Shown here: positions 27,399 through 36,163 of the stretch, piece after piece
Layout: each line of letters opens with the position of its first letter
How positions within the stretch are numbered: position 1 is the first letter of the stretch
NCBI RefSeq assembly: GCF_013868135.1
Contig: NZ_JACEMU010000017.1
Coordinates: 1 to 64,000 of the forward strand
Direction of reading: 5' to 3'
From: Paracoccus sp. S1E-3
GTDB taxonomy: Bacteria > Pseudomonadota > Alphaproteobacteria > Rhodobacterales > Rhodobacteraceae
Length of the DNA stretch: 64,000 bases
Translations under genes and position numbers: made by a program
Notes under the pieces: model-generated
Database searches by the model: none
The model's input: only the letters and a program-made list of their open reading frames with translations
Told to the model about the DNA's origin: nothing

Positions 27399-28496
27399 TC
27401 AGGACAGGCTGTCCCGGTAGTCATCATAGGTGAATTCGCGGACCGGACGGATCGTTCCGTCCAGATCGCGAATGGCGATGGCCGGCATATTCACGCCGTT
27501 GAACCAGTTCTTCTTGACCATCGTATAGCCGGCCGCGTCCGCGATGCTGATCCGGTCGCCGATGTTCAGCGGGCGGTCGAACTGCGCATCGCCGAAGATG
27601 TCGCCCGCCAGGCAGGTCTTGCCGGCGATCTGATAGGGATGGCCGCCCGATTGGGGCAGCTTGGCGGTCTCGCGGTAGATCAGCAGGTCCAGCATATGCG
27701 CCTCGATGCTGCTGTCGACCACCGCGATCTTTTTGCCGTTGTCGATGATGTCCAGCACGCTGACCTCCAGGGACGCCGTGCCGGTGATGCTGGCCTCGCC
27801 AGGTTCTAGATAGACCTGCACGCCCAGCCGGTCACTGAAGGCTTTCAGCCGGTCGGCAAGGCGGTCCAACGGGTAACCCTCGCCGGTGAAGTGGATACCG
27901 CCGCCCAGCGAGACCCAGTTCAGGCGTTTCAGGAAGGGGCCGAAATCGCCTTCGATCCGGTCCAACTGGTTGGAAAACAGATCGAAATCGCGATTTTCGC
28001 AATTGTAATGGATCATCACGCCGTCGATCCGGCCCTCGGCAGCTTCCAGACGGCTCATGTCCCACTCGCCGAGGCGCGAGAAGGGGCGCGCCGGATCGGC
28101 CAGATCGAAGCCAGAGGTCGAGAAGCGCGGGTTCAGCCGCAACCCGCGTTCGATATGGCCGGCCTTGTCGGCGAAGCGGTCAAGCTGGCTCAGCGAGTTG
28201 AAGATGATCTTGTCGGCATAGGTGATCGCTTCGTCGATCTCGTTATCGGCCCAGGCGACGGAATAGGCATGGGTTTCCTTGCCGAATTTTTCGCGTCCCA
28301 GCCGCAGCTCGAACAGCGACGACGAGGTCGTGCCGTCCATATAGTCGCGCATCTGGTCAAAGACCGACCAGGTGGCGAAACATTTCAGCGCCAGCAACGC
28401 CTTGGCGCCGGAGGCCGCGCGCAGGCGGGCGACGGTTTCCATGTTGCGGCGGAGCGCCGACAGGTCCATCAGATAATAGGGCGTCTGAAGAGTCAT
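27399..28496 (-). CDS. nspC: Carboxynorspermidine/carboxyspermidine decarboxylase
   Basis: 365-residue PLP enzyme of the alanine-racemase-fold decarboxylases. The PLP lysine is Lys38 in AKALLALKCF; DPARPFSRLGEWD, NCENRDF, YLEPGEA and KTCLAGDIFGD form the active site as in NspC. It removes the carboxyl group from carboxyspermidine to give spermidine (or norspermidine). AGGGGA precedes the ATG at 28496; the open frame extends far upstream but without a start signal. First gene of a two-gene operon with its own predicted promoter at 28526-28554. Confidence 0.94.
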   Translation of the reverse strand: MTLQTPYYLMDLSALRRNMETVARLRAASGAKALLALKCFATWSVFDQMRDYMDGTTSSSLFELRLGREKFGKETHAYSVAWADNEIDEAITYADKIIFNSLSQLDRFADKAGHIERGLRLNPRFSTSGFDLADPARPFSRLGEWDMSRLEAAEGRIDGVMIHYNCENRDFDLFSNQLDRIEGDFGPFLKRLNWVSLGGGIHFTGEGYPLDRLADRLKAFSDRLGVQVYLEPGEASITGTASLEVSVLDIIDNGKKIAVVDSSIEAHMLDLLIYRETAKLPQSGGHPYQIAGKTCLAGDIFGDAQFDRPLNIGDRISIADAAGYTMVKKNWFNGVNMPAIAIRDLDGTIRPVREFTYDDYRDSLS

Positions 28497-28525
28497 CGCT
28501 TCCCCTGGGTGATCGAGAGGGCTGC

Positions 28526-28554
28526 GATATATGCCGCCCGGCCTTGTTTCGCAA
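28526..28554 (-). promoter_or_regulatory. Predicted promoter of the spermidine operon
   Basis: On the minus strand: -35 TTGCGA (28549-28554), a 17-base spacer and -10 TATATC (28526-28531), 29 bases before the start codon. The -35 is preceded by C, as in the tRNA promoters. Confidence 0.6.
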
Positions 28555-28980
28555 GGAACCGCGATCCCCTCTGGCAGGGAATGGTGACAGTGCCGCGACG
28601 GTCGCGGGTGCGAAGCCCGCCCGATCTGCGCCCACTGCTGCCGCCCCCCGAGGGGTGCCCGCGGGGGCGCCATGGCCGTGAAATCCGTCCGATGCCGGTA
28701 TGGGGACAGCTCGCTGTGCGGAACCCGCGCATGCTGCAAGGACAGGTGGCCCGCCAGCGATCCCATCCGGGTATGCCGCGTGATCGGCCCCATGCAGGCG
28801 CGCGATAAGACCCTTGCGGGCTGGGTGCGCGATCACAGTGGCCGCTAAGGCCTAAGCGGCAGAAGCGACTGCCGCTTCCGCCTTGCGGGAAGCTGACTAT
28901 GGCCAGCCTGCGCAACCCGGCCGTTCGTCACCGACAGGGGCATCCCCCCGGCTGATCGGCTAAAGCCCAAGGCAGGGCAA
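28555..28980. other. Intergenic stretch with inverted repeats
   Basis: About 430 bases between the spermidine operon promoter and the end of the RsbW-like gene. No open frame here has a family match or ribosome site I can recognise. It holds two adjacent inverted repeats at 28841-28882 and a small hairpin with three T near 28962-28979 that could end the RsbW-like transcript. Confidence 0.5.
28841..28882. repeat. Two back-to-back inverted repeats
   Basis: First unit gccgctaaggcctaagcggc (28841-28860) is symmetric at 18 of 20 positions. Second unit (about 28858-28882) has stem ggcagaagcg / cgcttccgcc with one mismatch. Neither is followed by a T tract. Confidence 0.7.
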
Positions 28981-29469
28981 TCAGTCCGGTCTGGGCGGCT
29001 GGAGTGGAATGGTGAAAGCCACGAAGTTGCGGTTCCGCTCGCGGAAATAGACCAGCGACTGCGCCAGATGACCGATCAGGAACCAGCCGAACCCGCCCTC
29101 CGGGTGGGTCAGCGGATCGGGCCCGGTCGAGTCGAGACAGACATGCGGCAACAGCCCTCCATCATCGCTGACCGAACAACCCAACCCGTCCGGCTGCGCC
29201 ACCACGCTGAGATGCACCATCGGTGGCGTCCCGGCGCCCGGCGTGCGGCCATGGAGTGCCACATTGTTCAGCAATTCCGCGAGCGCCAGCTCTGCCCGGC
29301 CCAGCAGATCGGGGGAAACATGGGGGCCGAGCCGGTCGGTCATTTCGATCAGGACCGCGCGCACGGTTCCCGGCGCCGCGACGAAGCCGCGGGCGAACAC
29401 CGTGACGCGGCTCGGGGGGGCTGTGGCACCGCCGCTGCCCGGCATCGGCTGCTTCTTTCCGGCGATCAT
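28981..29469 (-). CDS. RsbW-like anti-sigma factor / serine kinase (GHKL ATPase)
   Basis: 162 residues with a histidine-kinase-like ATPase fold. The N box is ELALAELLNNVALHG, a D-box follows (VSDDGG), and the G box is GGFGWFLIGHL. Such proteins bind a sigma factor or phosphorylate a STAS antagonist in partner switching. The STAS gene immediately upstream overlaps it by four bases (ATGA), so the two are a pair. No sigma factor or PP2C phosphatase gene is adjacent. ATG at 29469; an ATG at residue 9 is an alternative. Confidence 0.88.
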   Translation of the reverse strand: MIAGKKQPMPGSGGATAPPSRVTVFARGFVAAPGTVRAVLIEMTDRLGPHVSPDLLGRAELALAELLNNVALHGRTPGAGTPPMVHLSVVAQPDGLGCSVSDDGGLLPHVCLDSTGPDPLTHPEGGFGWFLIGHLAQSLVYFRERNRNFVAFTIPLQPPRPD

Positions 29470-29792
29470 GCCCCGCTTCCATCCTCTCCGCGAATGATGT
29501 CGAAGACCTGATCCATCCGGGTCAGGCGGAACACGCGTTCGACATTCGGGGTCAGCCCGCGCAGCAGCATCCGCCGCCCCTCGGGCAGTGCTTTCTTCAG
29601 CGCGATCACCGCGCCCAGGCCCGAACTGTCAAGAAATTCGACCGCCGCAAGGTCCAGCACCAGATCCGGCCCCTTGCCGGCGACATGAGGGCGCACGGTG
29701 TCCTTGAATTCACCCGCGATGAGGGCATCCAGCCGCCTTTCGGCCATGCGCACCACCATCCGGCCCGATTCGTCCTGCACGGTTACATTCAT
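29466..29792 (-). CDS. STAS-domain anti-sigma factor antagonist
   Basis: 108 residues, one STAS domain. The phosphorylation loop EFLDSSGLGAVIALKKAL carries the conserved Ser pair, and VDLAAVEF-like strands flank it (LVLDLAAVEFLD). It should bind the RsbW-like ATPase encoded next, switching on dephosphorylation. I chose the ATG at 29792 because it begins at the domain; an in-frame ATG at 29825 is possible, and neither has a strong ribosome site. The stop overlaps the partner's start. Confidence 0.88.
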   Translation of the reverse strand: MNVTVQDESGRMVVRMAERRLDALIAGEFKDTVRPHVAGKGPDLVLDLAAVEFLDSSGLGAVIALKKALPEGRRMLLRGLTPNVERVFRLTRMDQVFDIIRGEDGSGA

Positions 29793-29878
29793 CTTGGCCC
29801 CATCATTCTGTCGTCTGGCATCCATAGCGCCAAATCCTTACCATCCGGTGAACGCGTCACGGGATTGCGGATGGGCGA

Positions 29879-31177
29879 ATGCGGACAGGACCGGATGATG
29901 ACGCCGAGCGGGTGGTGATCCGGTCTGCGGCCGGCCCCATCACGGCGCGACTGCGGCATGGTCTGATCCGCGCCACCGGCATTCCCTATGCCGGGGCCGC
30001 ACGCTGGCAGCGGCCGGTGGCGGTCGCGACGGGGTCATATCGCGCCACGCGCCCGGCGCCGGCCTGCCCGCAACTGCCGATCCCGCGCCTTGATGCGCTG
30101 CTGCCGGCGGCCTTCGCGGATCTGGGCTTTGACGAGGCGTGCCTGAACCTGTCGGTGACCGCGCCCGCCGCTGCGGCGGGGCTGCCGGTAATGGTCTGGC
30201 TGCATGGCGGCAGCTACGAATCGGGGGCGGGGGACATGGCGGTGTTCGACCCCGCCGCCCTGGTGGCCGAGCAGCAGGTGGTGGTGGTGGCGGTGACATA
30301 CCGGCTGGGCCTGTTCGGCTGGCTGGGCGGCCCGGAACGCGCGGCCAATCTGGGGGCGCAGGACGTGGTCGCGGCGCTGCATTGGGTGCGGGATCATATC
30401 GCGGTCTTCGGCGGTGATCCGGGCTGCGTGACCCTGTTCGGCCAGTCATCGGGGGGTGATCTTGCGGCGCGGCTGATGGTTTCGGATGCGACGCGGGGGC
30501 TTCTGCACCGGGTCATCGTCCAAAGCGCCCCGCTGGCGTTGTCGCGGCGGACCGGGCGCATGCGCGCGGTCATGCGGCGGGGGGCCGAGGGGCTGACGGC
30601 CGCAGCGCCGATCCGGGAGGTGTTGGAATGCCAGGCCACCCTGCGCCGGGCGGTGCGGCGCTTCGGGCTGGCCGGGCAGATGCCGTTCGGGCCGGAATTC
30701 GGCGCCGACCCTTTCCCGAGCGAGGCCGATCTGGCCGCCGCCCATGCCGCCATCGCGGCAGAGATCCCGCTTCTCATCGGTCACACCCGTGACGAGGCTG
30801 CGCTGTTCCTGCCACCGGTTGGGGCCGGGCCGGGCCGGCTGGCTGAGCCGCTGCGCCGCATGGGCGTCAGGGCGCTGGGCCATCGGCTGTATCGGCGCCC
30901 CGCAGACGGCTTTGCCGCGCACCACCGCCATGCCGGCGGTCAGGCCACGCGGTTCCGCATCGACTGGTCGGGAGGCGAATGGGGGGCGGCGCATCTGGCC
31001 GAACTGCCGCTGCTGTTTCCGGGGCCGGATTGGCTGGGGACGCCCTTGGTGCCGCAAGGCATGACGCTCAAGGCGCTGACCCGCGCCGGGGCGCCCCTGC
31101 GCCGCGCCTGGGCGGATTTCGCCCGCACCGGACGGGCGCCCGACGACCTGCCGGGGATGTTGCGCATCGACAGCTGA
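29879..31177 (+). CDS. Carboxylesterase type B family protein
   Basis: 432 residues, alpha/beta hydrolase of the carboxylesterase/lipase B family. The oxyanion loop VMVWLHGGSYESGAG, the nucleophile elbow FGQSSGGD, the acid in GHTRDEAALF and the His in GAAHLAELPLLF make a complete triad. It is shorter than the usual ~500 residues, with a trimmed lid region. No signal peptide is evident, so it is probably cytoplasmic. ATG at 29879 has only a weak ribosome site; a GTG 11 codons later is an alternative. Substrate unknown. Confidence 0.88.
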   Translation: MRTGPDDDAERVVIRSAAGPITARLRHGLIRATGIPYAGAARWQRPVAVATGSYRATRPAPACPQLPIPRLDALLPAAFADLGFDEACLNLSVTAPAAAAGLPVMVWLHGGSYESGAGDMAVFDPAALVAEQQVVVVAVTYRLGLFGWLGGPERAANLGAQDVVAALHWVRDHIAVFGGDPGCVTLFGQSSGGDLAARLMVSDATRGLLHRVIVQSAPLALSRRTGRMRAVMRRGAEGLTAAAPIREVLECQATLRRAVRRFGLAGQMPFGPEFGADPFPSEADLAAAHAAIAAEIPLLIGHTRDEAALFLPPVGAGPGRLAEPLRRMGVRALGHRLYRRPADGFAAHHRHAGGQATRFRIDWSGGEWGAAHLAELPLLFPGPDWLGTPLVPQGMTLKALTRAGAPLRRAWADFARTGRAPDDLPGMLRIDS

Positions 31178-31184
31178 GCGCATG

Positions 31185-31214
31185 AAAAAAACCCGCGCCG
31201 GGGGGCGCGGGTTT
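31185..31214 (-). terminator. Terminator of rpmI-rplT
   Basis: Perfect 11-base stem aaacccgcgcc / ggcgcgggttt with seven T on the minus strand. It may also serve the convergent carboxylesterase gene. Confidence 0.9.
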
Positions 31215-31235
31215 CAGTTCGTCATCGGCTGCGGA

Positions 31236-31595
31236 TCAGGCCGCGGCTTTTGCCTGCGCGACGATCGCACCGAAGGCTTCGGGCTCGTGCACGGCCAGGT
31301 CGGCCAGAACCTTGCGGTCAACCTCGATCCCGGCTTTCGCCAGCAGGTTGATGAAGCGCGAATAGGTCATTTCGGCATCGACCGCGCGGACGGCGGCGTT
31401 GATGCGCTGGATCCACAGCGCGCGGAAGTTGCGCTTGCGGTTCTTGCGGTCGCGGGTCGCATACTGGTTCGCCTTGTCGACCGCCTGGGTGGCGGTGCGG
31501 AAGTTGCGCGAACGGTTGCCGTAATAGCCCTTGGCGGCGTCAAGGACCTTCTTGTGGCGGGCGTGGGTCACCTTGCCGGATTTAACTCGTGCCAT
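31236..31595 (-). CDS. rplT: 50S ribosomal protein L20
   Basis: 119-residue basic protein starting [26 protein letters not shown], with the conserved NRSRNFRTA and [17 protein letters not shown]20 binds 23S rRNA early in 50S assembly and, in E. coli, represses rpmI-rplT translation. It follows rpmI by 15 bases. Confidence 0.98.
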   Translation of the reverse strand: MARVKSGKVTHARHKKVLDAAKGYYGNRSRNFRTATQAVDKANQYATRDRKNRKRNFRALWIQRINAAVRAVDAEMTYSRFINLLAKAGIEVDRKVLADLAVHEPEAFGAIVAQAKAAA

Positions 31596-31610
31596 GTCTC
31601 AGTCCTCGGA

Positions 31611-31811
31611 TCAGCGGTTGTAGGGCATGTATTTCTTGACGATCTTGGCATCCGCGTCCGACAGGACGGTGGTGCCGCGCGCATCGCGAATGAACTTCGT
31701 CGTGCGCTTGATCATGCCGTGGCGCTTGCCGGCCTGGCCGGACTTGACCTTGCCCGAGGCCGTGAACGAGAACCGCTTCTTGGCGGCCGCTTTGGTCTTC
31801 ATCTTCGGCAT
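31611..31811 (-). CDS. rpmI: 50S ribosomal protein L35
   Basis: 66 residues starting [23 protein letters not shown], with the C-terminal [24 protein letters not shown] precedes the ATG. The usual upstream neighbour infC (initiation factor 3) is missing; a predicted promoter lies about 75 bases upstream instead. Confidence 0.97.
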   Translation of the reverse strand: MPKMKTKAAAKKRFSFTASGKVKSGQAGKRHGMIKRTTKFIRDARGTTVLSDADAKIVKKYMPYNR

Positions 31812-31885
31812 TTTACGCTCCTTGTCAGAGGTTTACGCGCGACTCGGCAATGCCATATCGGCCGGCCGCGCGGGTGGAAGCCGTC

Positions 31886-31914
31886 CCTATACGGGCCGGG
31901 CTGCGGAAAGGCAA
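31886..31914 (-). promoter_or_regulatory. Predicted promoter of rpmI-rplT
   Basis: On the minus strand: -35 TTGCCT (31909-31914, preceded by C), a 17-base spacer and -10 TATAGG (31886-31891), 75 bases before the rpmI ATG. The transcribed leader may hold the L20 control region. Confidence 0.55.
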
Positions 31915-31920
31915 GCGGGA

Positions 31921-32130
31921 TCAGGGAAAAAGCCGGCCCCAGGCGGCGCCCAATTGGCCGAAGCCGACGCTCCCCGGTTGCAGCCAGGCCGCCAGCGCCA
32001 GCGCCAGGATGCCGCCCACCAGCAGGATGGCGGCGGCGCGCGGCGCCTCGGTTCGCAGCAGCGAAATCAGCGCCGCCGGAAGGGAGAGCGTGCATAGCGC
32101 CGCGCCCAGAAGCAGAAGGATATCAGCCAT
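31921..32130 (-). CDS. Small two-helix membrane protein of unknown function
   Basis: 69 residues with two predicted transmembrane helices (about 4-24 and 33-51) separated by a short RTEAPR loop. It starts 34 bases after pyk on the same strand and has an AGGA site upstream. I recognise no family. The hydrophobic pattern, codon use and operon position support a real gene. Confidence 0.75.
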   Translation of the reverse strand: MADILLLLGAALCTLSLPAALISLLRTEAPRAAAILLVGGILALALAAWLQPGSVGFGQLGAAWGRLFP

Positions 32131-32164
32131 GGCTCTTGTCCTGTAACCCGTTTGACAAGCAGGC

Positions 32165-33610
32165 TTATTCCGGGTCGGCGCGGTTGATCAAGCGCTCATC
32201 GCAGGTGGCGACGCGCAGGATGTTCGTGGTCCCGGCGATATTGAAGGGCACCCCGGCGGTGATGACGATCTGCTGATCCTCTTCGGCGAAGCCGAATTTG
32301 CGGGCGGCGCGGGCGGCGCTGATGACGGCCTCGCGGAAGCGCGACAGCGGCTCGGTCAGGACGCAATGGGTGCCCCAGGTCAGACACAGCCGGCGCAACA
32401 CGCGTTCGATGGGCGACATGGCAATGATCGGCGTGCGCGGCCGCTCGCGCGCGACCAGGCTGACGGTGGTGCCCGACTGGGTATGGGCGCAGATCGCCTG
32501 GATATTGGTGGTTTCGGCGATTTCGCGGGCGGCGGCGACGATGCCGTCGGCCACGGTCTTGCGGTCGGCCTTCCGCGACGCCTCGATCACCTCCCGATAG
32601 GTGGGATCGATCTCGACCGAGCGGGCGACGCTGTCCATGGTGCGCACCGCCTCGACCGGGTATTGCCCGGCGGCCGATTCGGCCGAGAGCATGACCGCAT
32701 CGGCGCCTTCATAGATGGCATTCGCCACGTCCGAGACCTCGGCCCGCGTGGGCATCGGGCTTTCGATCATCGATTCCAGCATCTGGGTGGCCACGATCAC
32801 CGGCTTGGCGGCGGCCCGGCACTGGCGCACCAGCCGCTTCTGGATCGGCGGCACCGATTGCACCGGCAATTCCACGCCGAGATCGCCGCGCGCCACCATG
32901 ATCCCGTCCGACACCGCCAGGATTTCGGGGAAGGCGCGGACGGCGGCGGGTTTTTCGATCTTCGACAGGATCGCGGCCCGGCCCTTGGCCAGTTCGCGTG
33001 CCTCCAGCACGTCTTCGGGGCGTTGCACGAAGGACAGGGCCAGCCAGTCGGCGCCCAGCTCGCAGGCGAATTCCAGGTCGTCGCGGTCCTTGTCCGACAG
33101 CGCCGCCAGCGGCAGCACCACATCGGGGACGTTCACGCCCTTGCGGTCGGAAATCGTGCCCGGAACGGTGACGATGCAATCGGCGAAATCGGGACCGCAG
33201 CTTTCGACCTGCAGGCGGATCTTGCCGTCATTGACCAGCAGCGAGGCGCCGGGTTCCAGTGCGGCGAAGATCTCGCGGTGGGGCAGTTGCACGCGGGTCG
33301 CATCGCCCGGTGCGGGGTCGAGATCGAAGCGGAATTTCGCGCCCAGAGCCAGATCCTGAGGACCGTCGGCAAAAGTGCCGACGCGCAGTTTCGGCCCCTG
33401 CAGGTCGGCCAGAACCGCGATCGGGCGGCCCAGATCGGCCTCGACCTTGCGGATGGCATCGTAGCGCGCCTTGTGGTCGGCATGGCTGCCATGGCTCATG
33501 TTCAGGCGGAAGACATCGGCCCCGGCCTCGAACAGGGCGCGAATCGTATCGTAATCCGAAGACGCCGGTCCCAGGGTGGCCACGATTTTGATGTTGCGGT
33601 GGCGTCTCAT
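32165..33610 (-). CDS. pyk: Pyruvate kinase
   Basis: 481 residues. Converts phosphoenolpyruvate and ADP to pyruvate and ATP, the last glycolytic step. The start RNIKIVATLGPASSD, the active-site lysine block ILSKIEKPAAV, the GIMVARGDLGVELP magnesium site and PTRAEVSDVANAIYEGADAVMLS are all intact. GGAGATCCCC precedes the ATG. It heads a minus-strand cluster with the small membrane protein. Confidence 0.97.
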   Translation of the reverse strand: MRRHRNIKIVATLGPASSDYDTIRALFEAGADVFRLNMSHGSHADHKARYDAIRKVEADLGRPIAVLADLQGPKLRVGTFADGPQDLALGAKFRFDLDPAPGDATRVQLPHREIFAALEPGASLLVNDGKIRLQVESCGPDFADCIVTVPGTISDRKGVNVPDVVLPLAALSDKDRDDLEFACELGADWLALSFVQRPEDVLEARELAKGRAAILSKIEKPAAVRAFPEILAVSDGIMVARGDLGVELPVQSVPPIQKRLVRQCRAAAKPVIVATQMLESMIESPMPTRAEVSDVANAIYEGADAVMLSAESAAGQYPVEAVRTMDSVARSVEIDPTYREVIEASRKADRKTVADGIVAAAREIAETTNIQAICAHTQSGTTVSLVARERPRTPIIAMSPIERVLRRLCLTWGTHCVLTEPLSRFREAVISAARAARKFGFAEEDQQIVITAGVPFNIAGTTNILRVATCDERLINRADPE

Positions 33611-33711
33611 GGGGATCTCCGGCTGTCATTCGCGAATGTTGGCGGTATCATGGCCGAAAGTGCTGACGCCGACAACTGGCCTAACGTAAAGTTTTGACGT
33701 AAGGGGCGTGC

Positions 33712-34470
33712 ATGAAAGATGACAGCATGACCCGACATGACGCCTTCTGGACCGAGGGCGACGGCCGCGACAGCCGCTGGCTGATCACCTGCGATCACGC
33801 CACCAATCGCGTGCCCGACTGGGTCGGGGGGGGCGCCCTGGGCATCGCGCCCGAGGATATGGCCCGCCACATCGCTTACGACGTGGGCGCGGCGGGCGTG
33901 TCGCGCAAACTGGGGGCGCTGATGGGCGCGCCGGTGGTGGGGTCGGATTTCTCGCGGCTGGTGATCGACCCGAACCGGGGCGAGGATGATCCGACGCTGC
34001 TGATGCGGCTCTATGACGGCACCGTCATTCCGGCCAATCGCGACGCCGACGCGGCCGAGCGCGAGCGGCGTCTGGACCGGCTGCATCGCCCCTATCACGC
34101 GGCGCTGGAGGGGCTGGCGGCCCGCCGGCCGGATCGCGCCATCTGCGCCATTCACAGCTTCACCCCGCAGCTTCGCGGTCGCCTGGCGCGTCCTTGGGTC
34201 GTCGGCGTGCTGTATTCGCACAGGGACGAACGCCTCGCGCCCCTGCTGATCGAGCGGTGCCGGCAGCAGGGCTGGGTCACCGGCGACAACGAACCCTATT
34301 CCGGGCATCTGGACGGCGATTCCATCGACCGTCACGCGCTGGCGCAGGGCCGACCCAATGTCCTGATCGAGGTCCGCAACGACCTGATCCGCGACGAGGC
34401 CGGGCAGGCCGAATGGGCCGAAAAGCTGGCGCTTGTCATGGATGGCCTGCTGGAGGAAGCGGGGCTTTAA
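33712..34470 (+). CDS. N-formylglutamate amidohydrolase family protein
   Basis: 252 residues. Family features are LITCDHATNRVPDWVGG near the N-terminus, HIAYDVGAAGVSRKLG, ICAIHSFTPQL, and NEPYSGHLDGDSIDRHA, which together carry the zinc-binding acids and histidines. HutG-type members release glutamate from N-formylglutamate at the end of histidine breakdown, but no hut gene is nearby and the family includes other amidohydrolases. AAGGGG lies upstream of the ATG at 33712; a second ATG is five codons in. Divergent from pyk. Confidence 0.88.
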   Translation: MKDDSMTRHDAFWTEGDGRDSRWLITCDHATNRVPDWVGGGALGIAPEDMARHIAYDVGAAGVSRKLGALMGAPVVGSDFSRLVIDPNRGEDDPTLLMRLYDGTVIPANRDADAAERERRLDRLHRPYHAALEGLAARRPDRAICAIHSFTPQLRGRLARPWVVGVLYSHRDERLAPLLIERCRQQGWVTGDNEPYSGHLDGDSIDRHALAQGRPNVLIEVRNDLIRDEAGQAEWAEKLALVMDGLLEEAGL

Positions 34471-34657
34471 TCCCGCGTTTCACGGCCCGTCAGCGCAAAC
34501 TGGCCGCGGAGCGGCGGCGGGCTTGCGCGCCGAACCCGACCCGCTGGCGCAGGCCGATCTCCGCCCCTTTCCCGCCGCGCACCGTGGCGGCCATTTCGGC
34601 GAATCTCGCGACGTGGCAGGATGGCGCACGCCAAACCGCAACTGAAGGAGAGACGAG

Positions 34658-35032
34658 ATGAGCTATAAACCGACCGGGTACTCCACCGTTTCGCCCTATC
34701 TGCTGGTCGCCGATGCCGAAGCCGCGCTCGGCTTCATGGAGACGGTCTTTGGCGCCGAACGCCTGCGGGTTGAGCCGCGCAAGGATGGACCGGGCATCGC
34801 GCATGCCGAGGCGCGGATCGACGATACCGTGGTGATGATGGGCGAAATGCCCGATGCGACATCCGCCCATGTCCATGTCTATCGCGCCGATGTGGACGAT
34901 TGCTTCACCCGCGCCATCGGGGCCGGCGGCAAGGTGGTCCAGCCCGCGGCAGAGCAGCCCGACGGCGACTATCGCGGCGGCGTTGCCGATCCGACCGGCA
35001 CTGTCTGGTGGATCTCCTCCCAGCAGGGCTGA
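34658..35032 (+). CDS. VOC family protein, PhnB/YdeN-like
   Basis: 124-residue glyoxalase-fold protein with VSPYLLVADAEAALGFMETVFGAE, VMMGEM, and a terminal VADPTGTVWWISSQQ, typical of the PhnB-like group. These proteins pair as dimers and their substrates are mostly unknown. GAAGGAGAGACG gives a strong ribosome site. A 187-base space without features separates it from the amidohydrolase. It converges with the FemAB-like gene three bases later. Confidence 0.9.
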   Translation: MSYKPTGYSTVSPYLLVADAEAALGFMETVFGAERLRVEPRKDGPGIAHAEARIDDTVVMMGEMPDATSAHVHVYRADVDDCFTRAIGAGGKVVQPAAEQPDGDYRGGVADPTGTVWWISSQQG

Positions 35033-35035
35033 GCG

Positions 35036-36163
35036 TCACCCCCTCCGGAACGGCCCCCACTCGCGCAGAAGGTCGATTTCATCGTCTACGGCACGGCGCT
35101 CGCGGTCGAGGTAATCTTCCAGCGCGCGCCGGAAGCCGGGATCGGCGACCCAATGCAGCGAATGCGTCTCGGTCGGCAGGTAGCCGCGGGCAAGCTTGTG
35201 TTCGCCCTGCGCACCGGCCTCGACGCGCGACAGACCCTCGGCGATCGCGAAGTCGATGGCCTGATGATAGCACAGCTCGAAATGCAGGAAGGGGTGTTCC
35301 TCGATTGCGCCCCAATAGCGTCCGAAAATGGCGTCCGGCCCGATCAGGTTCAGCGCGCCCGCGACGGGCCTTCCGTCGCGTTCGGCCAGCACCAGCAGGC
35401 AGTCGTCGCGCATCGTCTCGTGCAGGCGGTCGAAGAAGGCGCGGGTCAGGTAGGGGTGGCCCCATTTGCGGGCGCCGGTGTCCTGATAGAAGGTCCAGAA
35501 GGCGTCCCAATGCTCGGGAAGGATGTCGTCGCCGCGCAACTGCCGAATGGTGCCGCCGAAATCCTGTGCCCGCGCGCGTTCCTTCTTCAACGCCTTGCGC
35601 TTGCGCGACGAGAGCCGCGACAGGAAATCCCCGTAATCGGCATAGCGGTCGTTTTCCCAGTGGAATTGCTGGGTGCTGCGGGGCAGAAAGCCGGATCGCG
35701 CGCCGAGGTCCGCCTCGGCTTCGGTGCAGAAGGTGACATGCGCGCCCGACAGCCCGTTCTGCTGGCAAAGCTGCGTCATGGCCGCCAGCAGCGCCTGCTG
35801 CCCCTCGGCATCCGGCGCGATCAGGCGCGGGCCGGTGACGGGCGTGAAGGGCACGGCGCATTGCAGCTTGGGATAGTATTGGCCGCCGGCGCGTTCGAAG
35901 GCCTCGGCCCAGGCGTGGTCGAAGATATATTCGCCCTGGCTGTGGGTCTTGACGTAGCAGGGGGCGACGCCATGCAGCTGCGCGCCGTGGCGCAGCGCCA
36001 GATGGGCCGGGTGCCAGCCCGTCCCCGCGCCGACCGAGCCGGACTCCTCCAGCGCCGCAAGAAAGCGGTGGGTGGTAAACGGGTTCGCGCCCGCGCCGGT
36101 GGCATCCCAGGCCTCCGCCGGGATCTCGGCGATGTGGTGATGAACGCTGACCGAGGGGGTCAT
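35036..36163 (-). CDS. FemAB/GNAT-like 'peptidoglycan biosynthesis' family protein (DUF482 type)
   Basis: 375 residues. The C-terminal half has GNAT/FemAB features: the KRKALKKERA segment, RDDCLLVLAERDGRPVAGALNLIG, and FGRYWGAIEEHPFLHFELCYHQAIDFAI, then the family ending GAQGEHKLARGYLPTETHSLHW. Relatives are often labelled peptidogalycan biosynthesis proteins by similarity to FemAB, which add amino acids to cell-wall precursors; no biochemistry is implied here. Its start overlaps the lrgB stop by four bases, so it is translated with the LrgAB pair. Confidence 0.9.
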   Translation of the reverse strand: MTPSVSVHHHIAEIPAEAWDATGAGANPFTTHRFLAALEESGSVGAGTGWHPAHLALRHGAQLHGVAPCYVKTHSQGEYIFDHAWAEAFERAGGQYYPKLQCAVPFTPVTGPRLIAPDAEGQQALLAAMTQLCQQNGLSGAHVTFCTEAEADLGARSGFLPRSTQQFHWENDRYADYGDFLSRLSSRKRKALKKERARAQDFGGTIRQLRGDDILPEHWDAFWTFYQDTGARKWGHPYLTRAFFDRLHETMRDDCLLVLAERDGRPVAGALNLIGPDAIFGRYWGAIEEHPFLHFELCYHQAIDFAIAEGLSRVEAGAQGEHKLARGYLPTETHSLHWVADPGFRRALEDYLDRERRAVDDEIDLLREWGPFRRG

